Part shown: positions 45,763 through 58,000 of the stretch, in pieces | Layout: every line of letters begins with the position of its first letter | Position numbering within the stretch: the first letter of the stretch is position 1 | Origin: Bryoerythrophyllum caledonicum | Taxonomy: Eukaryota > Streptophyta > Bryopsida > Pottiales > Pottiaceae | Reading direction: 5' to 3' | DNA length: 64,000 bases | NCBI GenBank assembly: GCA_963971425.1 | Contig: OZ020516.1 | Coordinates: 37,250,199-37,314,198 of the forward strand | The notes under the pieces: model-generated | What the model was told of the DNA's origin: nothing | Database searches by the model: none | The model's input: the letters and a program-made list of their open reading frames with translations, nothing else | Made by a program: the position numbers and the translations under genes

Positions 45763-47011
45763 ATTTGGGCAACCGTTGGGCCTTGTCTAAACATATTCTT
45801 CTTAGGAAAATTGACCAATTTACTCTTGGAGTACATAGTGGTTGGACCAAAAAGTATTTTTGAAAGTCAAAAATTTCTATCATCATGAAAGAATTTGATT
45901 GTAAATTACTTCCACTATCATTCATCCAACTCATCTCAACCAGACTGGTCACATATTTACCAACTTTGGCATTCTGTTGGATGTAAAACTTCATTTAGTA
46001 TATATTAGTATTAGAGAACAAATAAGAGTATAATACCCTCAACATGTGGGTCACATTTTGATCAGGTTTTGATGCCAATATCAACAACTTCAAATACATT
46101 TGGTCCTTTAGAAGGTAGAATAGTAACTGAGCTTCAGTGATTAGATTTCATACCATTATTATTGACACAGTTTGTCAAATGTCGAACCCATTAATTATTT
46201 TAATTTTAATGTTATAGTTAAGAATAATAAATTCAAAAGAGAGGGATAAACTATTTGTTAGAAATTGAATGGTATTCAGTCCGTGGGGCTAAATTATCAG
46301 AATGAAGAATAAAAATTGATAAAAAATCTAGTCATAATCATTCAATTTAGTCTGTTCAATATATTACAATTTCGATGAGAGACTTCAACTGTAATGTGTA
46401 CTTTTCCACTAATACATGTCTTCAAGTGTACATTTTCAGTGTACATTTCCAGTGTACAATGAGAGACTTCAAGTGTACATTTCCACTAATACATGTCTCT
46501 CATGTGTTGAATTAAGTAATTTGTAGATTTGAAGTCTAAAATGTCTCTGTTGTCTAGATTTCTTCGCAACGATGTTCCTGTGTAGTGTAGATGATGATTA
46601 TTTTGTGCACGATGTTCTTGTGCAAGTACCTTCACCTGTTTTACATCTGGAGGTCTTGCTTTGGAATTGTATTTGTTACAGATCCCAACTCTGACGGAGT
46701 GCTGGCAGAAACAGATTCGCCGGTTCAGTCTTGGTGAGAAGTTTGCAGGATTCGTCACAGAGAAGTTTGCTGGATTTGTTGTTGGATTCGTCGTGTATGT
46801 GGTGATCGTCGTGTGTGTGCTGGATTCGTCGTAGTTGAAACTTGTGTTTGTTTGCGTACTCTGGTTGTGTCCTGGTGCGAACGCTAGATCGATTATGGGT
46901 CTCGTTAGGTCTCGAAGTGCGTCGTTAGGTCTCGAAGTGGCAGGTTCCAACAGCTTAAATTAATTAGCATATTTGTGAGCTGGTCGCAGGATGATTGAGT
47001 TTCGAGTGGAG

Positions 47012-47034
47012 GAGGCTTCGGCGCCGAAGCCTTC
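47012..47034. repeat. GGCTTCGG-type palindrome, copy 2
   Basis: GAGGCTTCGGC joined to GCCGAAGCCTTC; the core is perfectly palindromic over 20 bp. It lies at the upstream edge of a GC-rich minisatellite. Confidence 0.65.
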
Positions 47035-47139
47035 TCGATGCGCAGAACGCAGTATCTCCGCCGACATCCTGGCGACAGGACCTCGACCTCCGAGCGCCGA
47101 ATTTCAAGCACCACGGGACAGTTTTCATCGGGATAGCCA

Positions 47140-47475
47140 GTGGCGGGACACGCAACGGGACTCTTCGCCGTGGCACACAATGCCGGGACTTGCAACGAGA
47201 CTTGCACCTGGACACAGTGCCGGGACTCGCACCTGGACACAGTGTCGGGACTTAGCACAGAGCAGGAAAAGAGGGTGTAGACTTAGCACAGAGACATAGC
47301 ACAGGTGCGAGTCCCGGCATCGAGACTTGCACCTGGACACAGTGCCGGGACTTGCAGCGAGACTTGCAGCAAGACAGAGCCGGGACTCGCACCCGGACAC
47401 TTTGTAGCCGGAAACCCAGTGCCGGAATTGCAGCAGAACACTCCGCAGCGGGACACCCAAGGCCGGGACTCGCAT
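47140..47475. repeat. GC-rich minisatellite
   Basis: Irregular repeats of a ~24-bp unit containing GGGACT(T/C)GCACCTGGACAC and AGTGCC, in both orientations (GTGCGAGTCCCGG near 47305 is inverted). A second block, GGAAAAGAGGGTGTAGA, occurs at 47261 and again near 47824. Overlapping long frames on both strands result from this repetition. Confidence 0.75.
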
Positions 47476-48158
47476 GTAGAAAGTAAAAATCCCTTAAGAC
47501 GATCTCACCAACAGAGCCGACTTCTTCCGTGTAGGTCGTAAGGCCAAGCTAGAAGAGACCAACTCATCCTACGCTGCAGATCAGTGACAGGCTTCGCACA
47601 AACAGAACAGCCAGGCACCCAGCAAAGCGTCAACAAATCTCGAATCATTGAAAGTTCGTCAAGACACAAATCCCTTCCTGCAAGTAGAAACTACCGGAAC
47701 ATGCTTGTCTAGACACACCATGGCCTCCAAAACTCGGCTAGAGCGACCACGGATGATCCCTTTCTCGCTTGTGCACACAGTTGCGAGAAGCTACTATCTG
47801 TCTCGGAAAGTTAGCACATAGTAGGAAAAGAGGGTGTAGAAAGTAAGTGGGGCACAATCACCATGTGAAGCTGCTCTTTTCAACTCATTTGACAGAATCT
47901 TGAGTGCTAAACTTTCCAGTAGCCTAGGCGCTCTCCCAGTTCGCGACTTGCAGTGGATCAATGCATCAGTGCATTGCATCATTGCATGAGTGAATTAGTG
48001 CATCAGTCCAGTTCGCGACTAGCAGTGCATCAGTGCATCAGTGCAGTGCATCAGACATCGGTGCTCAAATTTGACGCTTGGGTTTGGTCAAATAGTTCAA
48101 TTTTGATAATTGTGTTATGTGGGACTCTGGCTGGTGATAGGAAGTTGACAGAAGAACG
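47476..48158 (+). promoter_or_regulatory. Upstream region of the ParB-like/methylase gene
   Basis: Non-coding. The last 200 bp contain CAGTGCATCAGTGCATCAG-type repeats (about 47950-48055) and a repeated AGTTCGCGACT(T/A)GCAGTG. Promoter assignment is by position only, as no certain TATA box was found. Confidence 0.35.
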
Positions 48159-48387
48159 ATGGAGGCCCCTCTCGGAGAGAATTCAACACCGAACCCTCCT
48201 GTTGTTACGAATGTAAGTCTTCCAGTTGATTACGGTTTTGGATATGTATCTCTCCTGTATATGCGCTTGGTGCGCTCGATGCGAATTGTTTTGAAAACCT
48301 TTCGGGATCGTTCTAGTTGAATCCAGATTCTCTTGTCCTATGTTGGTCACAGGTGGGAGCTGGGATGACTAAGGACGGAGAGCTGCT

Positions 48388-48408
48388 GGAGCCTTCGGCC
48401 CCGAACCC
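48388..48408. repeat. GGCTTCGG-type palindrome, copy 3 (in exon 2)
   Basis: GAGCCTTCGGCCCCGAACCC inside exon 2 of the ParB-like/methylase gene, encoding EPSAPNP. It is a degenerate version of the motif. Confidence 0.4.
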
Positions 48409-48619
48409 TTGCTTGGCGACCGAGGTAAGCCTTAATATTCTCTTATGAATTGTGCACTTTGTCCATACTTTGATTATGTTAATATAGAGGTAAGGTTCTG
48501 TATCATGGAGTTGCTAAGTGTTGTTGCTCTCTATGCTCTTTGTGCTCCTGTTTGATTTGAAATTATGTCAATTAAATTGGATTTTTCATGGAAATTATCC
48601 TGTGCTCAAGAGATCACGA

Positions 48620-48661
48620 GTTGCCTGATGAGGCTTCGGCGCCGAAGCCTCATCAGGCAAC
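48620..48661. repeat. Perfect 42-bp palindrome in intron 2
   Basis: GTTGCCTGATGAGGCTTCGG plus C at 48620-48640 is followed with no spacer by its exact complement (48641-48661). It lies in the long second intron of the ParB-like/methylase gene. RNA from it would form a 21-bp hairpin; duplex DNA could extrude a cruciform. Confidence 0.95.
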
Positions 48662-49621
48662 CTATCATTTCTTCTATGAAATATGTATCAAGTTGATATA
48701 TCAAGTTTAATTAAGTCCATTTCCTTGGTTCTGTTTATGCTTAGCTATAATTTTTGTGTTATTTGTCTTTGGATGCCGCATGAAGAAAGCTTTCGCTTCG
48801 AAGATTTTATTTAGGATTTATATATCAGTTCATAAAGCATGTTCTACACTTCTTCAATTGTCCACTTGAAGTGATTTAGATTACGTAGTTGGGTTTTAAG
48901 ACGATTGACAATTTATATTTGATGAACGGTCATTCTCATGATATGTTGAATTCAATGCGGATGCCATGATTGACTTTGCCACGGTTATTTGTAATTTTGT
49001 TGCTTTCAACTTGTCCTGCTGTGTCCAACATGTTTTATAAAATATTATATTTGCATGAGTGTATTACAGCAGCTATAATTAATTAGCATTTAACTTCAAT
49101 TTAAAATCGCTTGATAATATTTGGAGATCAGTTTAAGATGCTCCTTAGAAAAACAAATTGTTTAACCGTAGCTTAAGTTTTTAGATTTCTCTCCATGAGT
49201 TATATGCCTTATTCATAAATGAATTTTATAAACAATTTAAGGTCTGATATGGTTTATGATATGGTAATTTAAGGTTTATGATATGGTAATTTTTCTGGGT
49301 GTTGGTGTTGTGCTATGCTATTTATGCTCAGAGTTTGAAATGGGTCGGTGACATGTCAGAATATTTTGATAACTTGATAACACAATATTTTCATCTTTGT
49401 GCTTTAGAATAAAAAATTCAGCTAATTGGCAATCTCCAAACGTGATATTACTATGGATTTTGCAACTATGGAAATATTTACATATATAGTTCATATTGTC
49501 TTTAAAATGAGAGTGGAACGAGATTCACATGTAGGCATGGGATACAATCTTTAGTAACTACCTTCCATAGATTGTAATAAGAAAAAAAAAATCTCTTGTA
49601 GGTAATGGCACATATAACGAT

Positions 49622-49643
49622 GAGGCTTTTGTACCAAAGCCTC
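49622..49643. repeat. GGCTTCGG-type palindrome, copy 5 (degenerate)
   Basis: GAGGCTTTTGTACCAAAGCC is an inverted repeat with the same outer arms (GAGGCTT/AAGCCTC) but an AT-rich centre. It lies in the same intron as the perfect copy. Confidence 0.5.
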
Positions 49644-52600
49644 CTCGACAGCCATCCTAGGGTATTCTTGACCGCAATCATTCCTAGGTTTAGCATGTTT
49701 TATGTGGTGGACATGTTTAATATATGGTAATTCATTAAATGTGCTTATGATTGTGACTCTCGTTTGTTTCTACTGTGGAGGAATTTGCCGTTGTCCAAAT
49801 CAAATAATTGAGTCTTGAATTTATAGACCCAATTTGAATATGGATATCCTATTTCATGCCCCATGTTTAATGTGCCGCATGTGTTAACCCTGACTATTTT
49901 GATATGTATTGAGACCACTCTACTTTAATGATATGTGTGTTACCTTGATTTGTTTTCTTGAAAGCTTTGGCATTATCTAGTATTGCTATGATTTAGTGAA
50001 TTCTTTAATATTTGGATACAGGTCTCTGATTCGGCGGATTCAGTTGCCGACTCCGACGACTGCACAACGGTGAAGTGTCCACCAAATTGCCACGATGCTA
50101 AAGAAGGGGAGCGATTGCGGCACAAGTTGGAGAAGCGAGACTATCACTCCGTTTTAAATAGCATGCGATCTTTGGATTCAGGGTTACGAATCCCATTATG
50201 CAGGCTCTTACCTTTGCCACGAGTTAGACCAGTTCAAGAGCTGGATGTCCAACGCTTGGAGATTCTTTTTGAAGATTGTGATGGATATGATGATGCAGAT
50301 CGTGCTCTATACGTGTCCATCTACAACGATAAGGAGACCACTACTGACGTTGGAGACGAGCATCGGACTTCTAGGGGTCATCATTGGCATGATGCAAATG
50401 ACCGGTTTGACGCCCAGCTTGAGTCTTCACCTTTATACGCTCATTTCAGAGGTAAGATGTTCTATGTTTGGGATGGCAATCACAGATTCTCCGCTTGGTG
50501 GCGCAAAATCAACAACGATCACTCTGAGGAGGCTCGTTGGCATTTCTCAGTCATCTGCATCGTCTTGGACCCCCGAGGCCACATTGGACCTCTTCTGAAT
50601 GCAATGAACGACGTTAACTGGTATGTCTTTGAAATTTCTATTCATACAAATTCTATTATTTCATTTATTTTCTTTAACCACTCTCAAATTAGGTCCACTC
50701 AAAATGATCATGTCAAGACTAGTCTCCCTGCTCGATTGACACGGATGCGATATTTTGGAGCACTTTCATTGGAGGACTTTCGTGACTTGCTGACTCCCAC
50801 TGAGTACAAAACTTGTGGAAAAATCAAAAAGAGTAGGCCGACGTGGTTCCCTCTCACGGTTGATGTCTTCATCTCCTTTTTGTATCAGGTGCGTTTTCTT
50901 TTATCACATTTGAGATTTCAAGATTATTTCACTCAATTTGAAAAAATACTTCGTTGCTGATAATAGAAATTCTCTCCCCAGGCTGACATATCCCGTGCTT
51001 CTGATGAGGCTGTTTGTGAGTACAATGATCGTACTCAGGAGAAGGATAGGACTGCGGAGGCTGTGTGGGGGGTCATGCAGGCTACTTCAAAAAAAAGCCA
51101 TTAAAGTCATTAAGCAGAAGGACTTTCTGAAGTACTTGACTGTGGCGAATCCTAGAAATGGGGAGGATTTCTTCAATCAGGTTAGAGCATTACATCTCTA
51201 TTTCTACTTTCATGTCATTTACATATACTGTCTTTCATGACTTTTCATATTTTATTTATTCTCATATATCATATTTATTTTTTATGGGCAACAGATCAAT
51301 TTGCACTATAGTACAAATTCCAAGCCGGAGATGACAATTGAGAAGCTTCAAAAGATTGCAACATCTGTGGTGGAGCCAGAATTCAAAGCCAAATGGCTTC
51401 GATGGTGGAATTCTGGCACTATGCGGCGAGCCGCCTACCGCTTCCTTCCTGCCAGTTTTAAGGAGGCAGACCTTGATACTTGGCTCAACAAAGCCACATT
51501 TTGGGCTCATGTAATATGATTTCCTTGCATTCATTCTTCTACTTCTGTAACTTCATTTAATTCCACTCCTTGATTATATATCTTCATTGCAGATCGAAGA
51601 CCGTGTTGTCAAGCAGTTCAATGAGATTTCTGGTCATGAATTGGGTAATATTGATTGGAGTGCATCTGGAGGCATCAAAAACCCTTCAGATTTTGTGGAG
51701 TCTTGGAGAATTTTGCTTTCGGACAAAGCGTTCCAAACTTTTCTCCACCCAAATACTACCCCTCCTTTTATGAAGGGATCTATATTTGATGATCATCCTA
51801 GAGCTCAATTGGCAGAGAGACGGGTGTTATATTGGTATTTTTTGAACCTTAACTTATATATTTATAATTGTCTCCTTTTACTACATTGAATTTTTTGAGC
51901 TAAGTAAATATTTTTCTTTTGGCAGATATATGATGCAGGAGCTTATCACTAAACATGCCATTCCATCTCAATCTCTCCCACCCTATACTGAAGCTTGGAT
52001 CAAGCTTTCCTCCGACCTTTGCATGTATACTCCAGTGCAGCAAAAGAGGTACGCAGCCAATCACCTTCAAGCTGGGTGTTGGTACCTTGATTGTTCACCA
52101 AACTATACTCCGGACGATGACGTACACATTAGGAATAGCCTTGATGCTCCTTCTGTGTCTCCTATTGGAGCTACCGACATTGTCGACCTTCTTGAGGAAG
52201 ACTCCATTCAACCAATTCATGTTCATGGCGACGATTCTTCTCAGAAGAAGAAACCTTTGACCAAAGCCCAGAAGGAGGCGGTAGACAAGGTTGCGCAAGT
52301 GAAGGAGGTAGGAGATGCCACTACTGCTGCGGCCTCTAGTCTTCCTACATTCTTAGTATTACCTAGCAATATCACTGCCCCAACAAGTGACCAACATGGT
52401 ATGTTACCACACTCTTCATCTCAGTTCCCTATCACTTCAAGTGTTGCACAGGCCACGGAGGAGCTCTTTGGGCAACGGAAAGTTCGCCAGCTGCCCTCTG
52501 CTTCCACCTCTCTTGCACAGATACATCCTTTGGAGGTGATGTTGGAAAATGCGTCCCTTTTTGCGGTAATGGAGACTCTTGGAAGGCCAGCAGGCCCTGA

Positions 52601-54001
52601 TCAACTATGGGAGAAGCTTCATCAATTTATTACCCAGGTATTTTTTCTTATTTATTACCTATTTTGGTTCTTTAGACTATTCATCAGATTATTCATCATT
52701 TCATCTCATTTCTTATTGTTTCATGTAGGTTGGTTCTGGTCGAACACGTCGTGTGTCTTCTCTATATTGTAAGAACACCGGTCTGGATCTCATCATCGCC
52801 GACATTCCAGAGAATCTGCCAGTGCCTGGCATTTCAACGCCCCCTTCGACAATTCCACAATGGAATTCACGACCTGAACGGTATGTAGAGTCCTTTTTTG
52901 AGTTTGGTGATGCATATTTGCATGATGACGCCGCCATTCTTCTTTTCCACTGCGATGATCGTTCACTCTGCTCCGAAGTTGAAGAAGTTGCGGAGCAGTA
53001 TAGCTTCCACCTTTGTAAAGATTGGTGGGGAATTAATGATATTGCCTTGGCATCTCCAAAGTTCCCCTCGACCACGGTACGATATATTTTCCAATTCCAT
53101 TGTTTCTTTTGGAATTTTTTTTATCATTTGTGATTTTTAATGGATTGGGTCTATTGCAGTCGCATCGCTTTTGGATCCAGCTCTTTGTCCGTGATGAACC
53201 CATTCAATCACAGTTCTCTATCATAGAGAATCGCGAGCTTTCGGATGTGGGTCTCGAAGTTGAGCAGACTGACACTTTTTTCAATCTCACCACCGTCAAG
53301 AACCAGCTCATGCGAGGGAATTTGCCCTAGCGTGGTGCATGGGAAAAAGATCCCCTTTTCATGCAAGTCTTGATTGAGTCCTTCACAAAATCTGGTGACA
53401 TCATGTTGGATTGGAAGGCCTCCACTGGTACCTTTCATGAACTCTTTATTTATTTTTGCAATTTGATTTCTTGTTAACCATTATCATATGATTATTTATA
53501 TGTTTTCTAATTCTTGCAGGTGCCTCTATTCGTGCCTGCCAAGCCACTGGTAGGCACAGAGTTGCATTTGAAGATGATCTGGATATCTTCACTACAATCC
53601 TACAGCCATTGGTTGCTAAGCCTTCTCCTCCTCCGGCGGTTGCCAGAAAGGCTCTCAGGAAGGCTAGCCAGCCTCTTTTAGAGGAGCGCTCATCAAAGAA
53701 GCCAAAACGCAATCGATTTGCCTGTGCGTAAGTTTTTTTTTATTTATCCATTCTAAAATATTTGTAATCCATATACTCTACTTGTTAGCGGATCACTAAC
53801 TGTATGTTATGCAGAGCTTTTCGTTCGAGCCTTCCAGAGGCTTTCAAGCTTCCAAGCTATGCCGAGGATATGGCTATTGCATATGCACACACTCCTTCTC
53901 CAACTCCTTCTCCTCCCTGCCGCGCATTCCATTCCAGTGTGGAACAATTGATGGATGTTGAGGCTTCGCAAGGGGATGTTAGTGAGGGATATAGTAGTTA
54001 G

Positions 54002-55099
54002 GAAGGGTCTTTACTTGTAGCCCGTGATTTTACTAGTATTTGTATTTTCAGTGTCATTGACTTGTGAGTCCGACATGCATAATTTTTATGTGCAATTTGG
54101 CTAACAATCATTACATGTGTTTCTATATATTTATTTTATATATTATCTATTTTTTTTATGGCCTACTACTATTCATAGTTTTATTTGTGAGCCATAAATA
54201 GTGACTAATGTATTAAATAGAATGAAGTAAATAAAATGGTAGAATTTATGAGAATTTAGCCTTAGTTAGACAATTAGATGTGTGTGAATGATTAGCAAAG
54301 ATATTTCACTCAAATTTGAATTTCTAGTTTAGCAAGGATTGTATTTCTCAAAGTCATTTTGTATTAGTGGGAAACGGTGACTTATCTAGAGAAATGATAT
54401 GGATGGAAGTTGTACTGGTTATCACTAACCAATATTAAAGCTTGAGGTTTCTCATTGCAAAAAACATGTTTTTAAATAATTGAAAATAAAAAAACAATAA
54501 AAATATTGACAAAGAAGGAGAAGAAAAAAAAAAAAAAAATTAAACAAGAAAAAATAGAAGAAGAGGAAAAGGTAAAAACATTATTAAAAATAAAAAAATA
54601 AAAAGAAAATATAAAAGAAGAAAAGAAGAAAATGAAAAAGAGAAAAAATGGAAAAGAAGAAGAAGAGAATCAATTTAAAAGAAAATGATAAGAAAATAAT
54701 GGAAAGAGAAAATGAAAAAGAAAAAAGAATGAAGAAAAAAAACAAAGAAGAAGAAAAAGAAGATGAATGGAGATGAAGAACATCAACAACAATAAAAAAC
54801 AAAATCAAATAAAATCAAATCCTCCTACCGTTTTGTTTGCTCTTTTTTTCTCAAAATTTCAATACAACAGATATAATGTCAAAATGCCCCACTCACTTTA
54901 AACAAATCCCACGGTTATAGAACCTCTAATTACTAAAAAATCCATCCAACCTCTAATAATCCACGGTAATAAATCCCTAAAATCTAAATTTTTGGAACTT
55001 TCATCTCGTCGTCGCTTAAAATTCTCTGCTCACCGCTCACAGCTCACAACTCTACGCTCACATAATAGCATCCCCCCACTCACTTCATACCTGTTCACC
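54002..55099. other. Spacer with 320-bp purine tract
   Basis: From about 54470 to 54800 the plus strand is almost entirely A and G (runs of AAAGAAG type), low-complexity sequence prone to unusual structure. The rest is AT-rich and without a gene. 55000-55099 precedes recognisable copia gag. Confidence 0.6.
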
Positions 55100-58000
55100 G
55101 AACACCACAGGAGAGTGCATCGAGATCAGCTCCTTGGCGACAATGAAGCTCTTGCGGCAACCTTCGCAAGACAAGCAGCGATCTCAGATTACCATCGCGA
55201 ACGTGGACGAGGATGTTGGATACGTGGACGAGGCAACCCTGGTGGTCGAGTACCACAACGGCAATGGAGGCCTCCTGCTCCAATCCCACCTAGATACCAA
55301 CATCATGTACCATCTGGACCAACCCGCCCACTGGCACCAGGAGGATACAAACTCCATATCACATGCTACAACTGTGGGAAGAACGGACACTTCGCGCGTG
55401 ATTGCCAAGCGCCATGAAAACAAGTAGGAGGAGAATATGCCAACTCTGCTGAGTTGTTTGATGCACAACAGTACAACCAGTACTATCAGATCGAAGGTAA
55501 TGACTACGCGTACTCTGCCGAGTCTTTTGAGACACAGTATTATGATCCATATCATGAGCAGTATTATAAGTCTCACTACCCGAACTGTAATCCTTGATAT
55601 GTAGATAGCGGTGCAATGTCGCATATAGCATCTGATCTAGAGAAACTTGATTATCTACCAAGCACCTCTAGCTATCACCAAAATGTGAAAATAGGAGGAG
55701 GATAGTCACATCCGATAATTGGAACTGGGACTTCCACACTTCAAACCAATGCAGGTGAAATAAAGTTAGACAACGTTCGCTATGTCCCGAGTATGAAACG
55801 AAATCTCATGTCAGTTGGATCCATCACCGACTCTGGTCACGTCATTATGTTCACCAACACTCACTGCTGGATTCTTAGAGAGGGTCATATGATAGCTACT
55901 GGATACAGAGACAACTCCAATGGCCTCTATTACTTCAAAGAGACAACCACCTAAGATGCACTCGACACTGAAGACTCGGACGAAGCATCCGTTTGGCATC
56001 GTCGCATGGGTCACATCAGCTACTTTGGACTCAACTTCTTATCAAAGTCTGAGCACGCCAAAGGCATCCCGAGGATCAATGTCAACTATAGAGTATGCTC
56101 TTGTTGTCTCACCGGCAAGCAACACCGCGAACGATTTCCAAAGAAATCCGAGACAAGATCAAAACTTCCTGGAGATTGGATCCACACCGATGTAATCGGT
56201 CCCCTGCAATGCACATCGCTTGGAGGTTCGCGCTACATTCTTGTTTTTACTAAAGATTTCTCTCATAAATGTTGGACATACTTCTTAAAACACAAGAATG
56301 AAACCTTTGATCCATTTTGGAGCTTCAAAGGCAAACTTCAAACTGAAACAGGGAATCCTCTACGTTATTTACGATCGGACCGTGGAGGGGAGTATCTCTC
56401 TCATCAATTCCAAGCATATTGTCTAAAGCATAGCATCAGCAGAGAATTGACACAAGCACAAACACCCCAGCAAAACGGAGTGGCCAAGAGAAGAAACAAG
56501 ACGCTTCTTGAAAGAGCTCAGAGTATGGCTGCAAGCTGCAACCTACCCACATATCTCTGGCCAGAGGCGATCTCTATGGCAACTTTCCTCATTAATAGAA
56601 GCCCCACCATGTGGCAGGACCAACTATGGCATTCTCCCCGAGGCCAGCTACACAGGTAAGCAACTGGACCTATCCAATCTCAAAACTTTCGGTTGTCTGG
56701 TTTATGTACACGTCCCGGACGAGACACGGCAGAAGTTAGATGGAAAGACAAGGAAAGGAATTTTTGTAGGCTACGATCAGAAGAGCAAAGCATATAGAAT
56801 TTACGACCCGCTTACTCGCAAGGTCATGATCTCAAGAGACGTTGTCTTCGATGAAGACAAGAGAGGACTACAACATATTACTCAACCACAACGAGAAGAC
56901 TTACCAAGGTTTAGGATCCACACGTCGTTGAGTACCGGTGAAGGACATAGGCAACTACAATTTCGTGCTGAAATAGAAGGCGGCGCCAACAGCCTTCCAT
57001 ACACAGTAGCGGCACCATCATCTTCCTCACACGACATGTTCTCAATGGCAAAAGGGACGCACAACTCACCTCCACAGGACGCTGACTCTAGTGAACGCAA
57101 AAGAACAGGCAGTGACTTCGGAAGCAGGCCTCTACAGCTTGACACGACACCAGAACCTGTGCCAGCTGATGTCGTACCATGTACAAGCCCAAGAGCCAAT
57201 GTCAATCAGGCAGTTGAAGCGCCACAAGCATCCAACAGATATCCGACTCGAACCAGGAGGCCCTCAACTCAATACCAAGACTTTTGGATGTTCAATGTTG
57301 AAGATTCAGGAGACCCGTTCACATATGCGGATGCAGTAGCCGACCCGGCATGGCATGATGCGATTCGGAGCGAGGTAGACTCTGTGCTACAAAACCAAAC
57401 CTGGGATGTTATTGATCGTCCACCTCATCGTAAACCTACAACGGCCAAATGGTTGTTCAAAACCAAACAAAGCGGAGACACAATTAAACGGAAAGCCCGA
57501 GTCGTTGCAAGGGGGTTCCAACAGAGGGAGGGAGTTGACTACCAGGACATCTTCGCTCCTGTTGTACGGTGGTCCACTATCCGGACCATCCTCGCCCTTG
57601 CCGCTCAGAACAACTGGCCGCTGCATCAACTTGATGTAGTGACAGCGTTCTTGAACGGTACGCTTAGTGAAGACGTAGTGATGGAGATACCAGAGGGCTT
57701 CCCGCAAGTTGGAAACCCATTGAAAGCATGTAGAATTAAACCTGCACTTTACGGGTTGAAACAAGCGCCCAAAGCATGGTACTCTAGGATAGATTCATGG
57801 CTTCTTGCGCAAGGCCTCACCAGAAGCAAGTATGACCCAAATCTTTACTATTGGACCAAGGATGGAAAACGCACATTTATCCTCCTCTTGATTACTGGCA
57901 ACGATCATGAGTGAATTGCAAGTTTGATAGCTACCATGAAACGTATGACAGACCTTGGCTATGCGGCTTTGTATCTGGGAGCTGAAATACAACGGAGAAA

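Larger units (their letters stand above)
45585..47140. other. Spacer with short direct repeats
   Basis: A ~48-bp block containing TTTCCACTAATACATGTCT is repeated near 46376-46425 and 46455-46500, with TGTACATTT(T/C)CAG repeats between. GTTAGGTCTCGAAGTG is repeated at about 46903 and 46925. The palindromic motif occurs at 45742 and 47012. No convincing coding region. Confidence 0.4.
48159..54001 (+). pseudogene. ParB/Srx-like domain + beta-class DNA methylase-like protein
   Basis: Twelve exons with GT-AG introns: 48159-48212, 48353-48424, 50022-50620, 50693-50888, 50982-51180, 51295-51510, 51593-51834, 51926-52637, 52729-53076, 53160-53427, 53520-53727, 53815-54001 (about 1,099 codons). Residues ~105-240 resemble a ParB/sulfiredoxin domain (VRPVQELDVQRLEILF, then FYVWDGNHR at ~190-197). 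Residues ~780-1000 resemble an N4/N6 DNA methyltransferase in beta order: motif IV region DLIIADIPE, a later LHDDAAILLFH strand, then GDIMLDWKASTG with RACQATGRHRVAFEDD (motif I). The canonical DPPY and F.G.G are not kept. Lesions: one extra A in an A8 run (51089-51096), TGA across the exon 7/8 junction, and TAG at 53328-53330. Exons 1 to 4 and the tail are clean. It is either a recent pseudogene or has sequence errors. Confidence 0.72.

Noticed and set aside
47125..47475. Cys/Arg-rich frames on both strands
   Set aside because: Generated by the minisatellite unit; the peptide repeats simply mirror the DNA repeat.
54584..54808. Phe/Ser/Leu-rich minus-strand frame resembling a membrane protein
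   Set aside because: It is the complement of a simple purine tract, so hydrophobicity is compositional.
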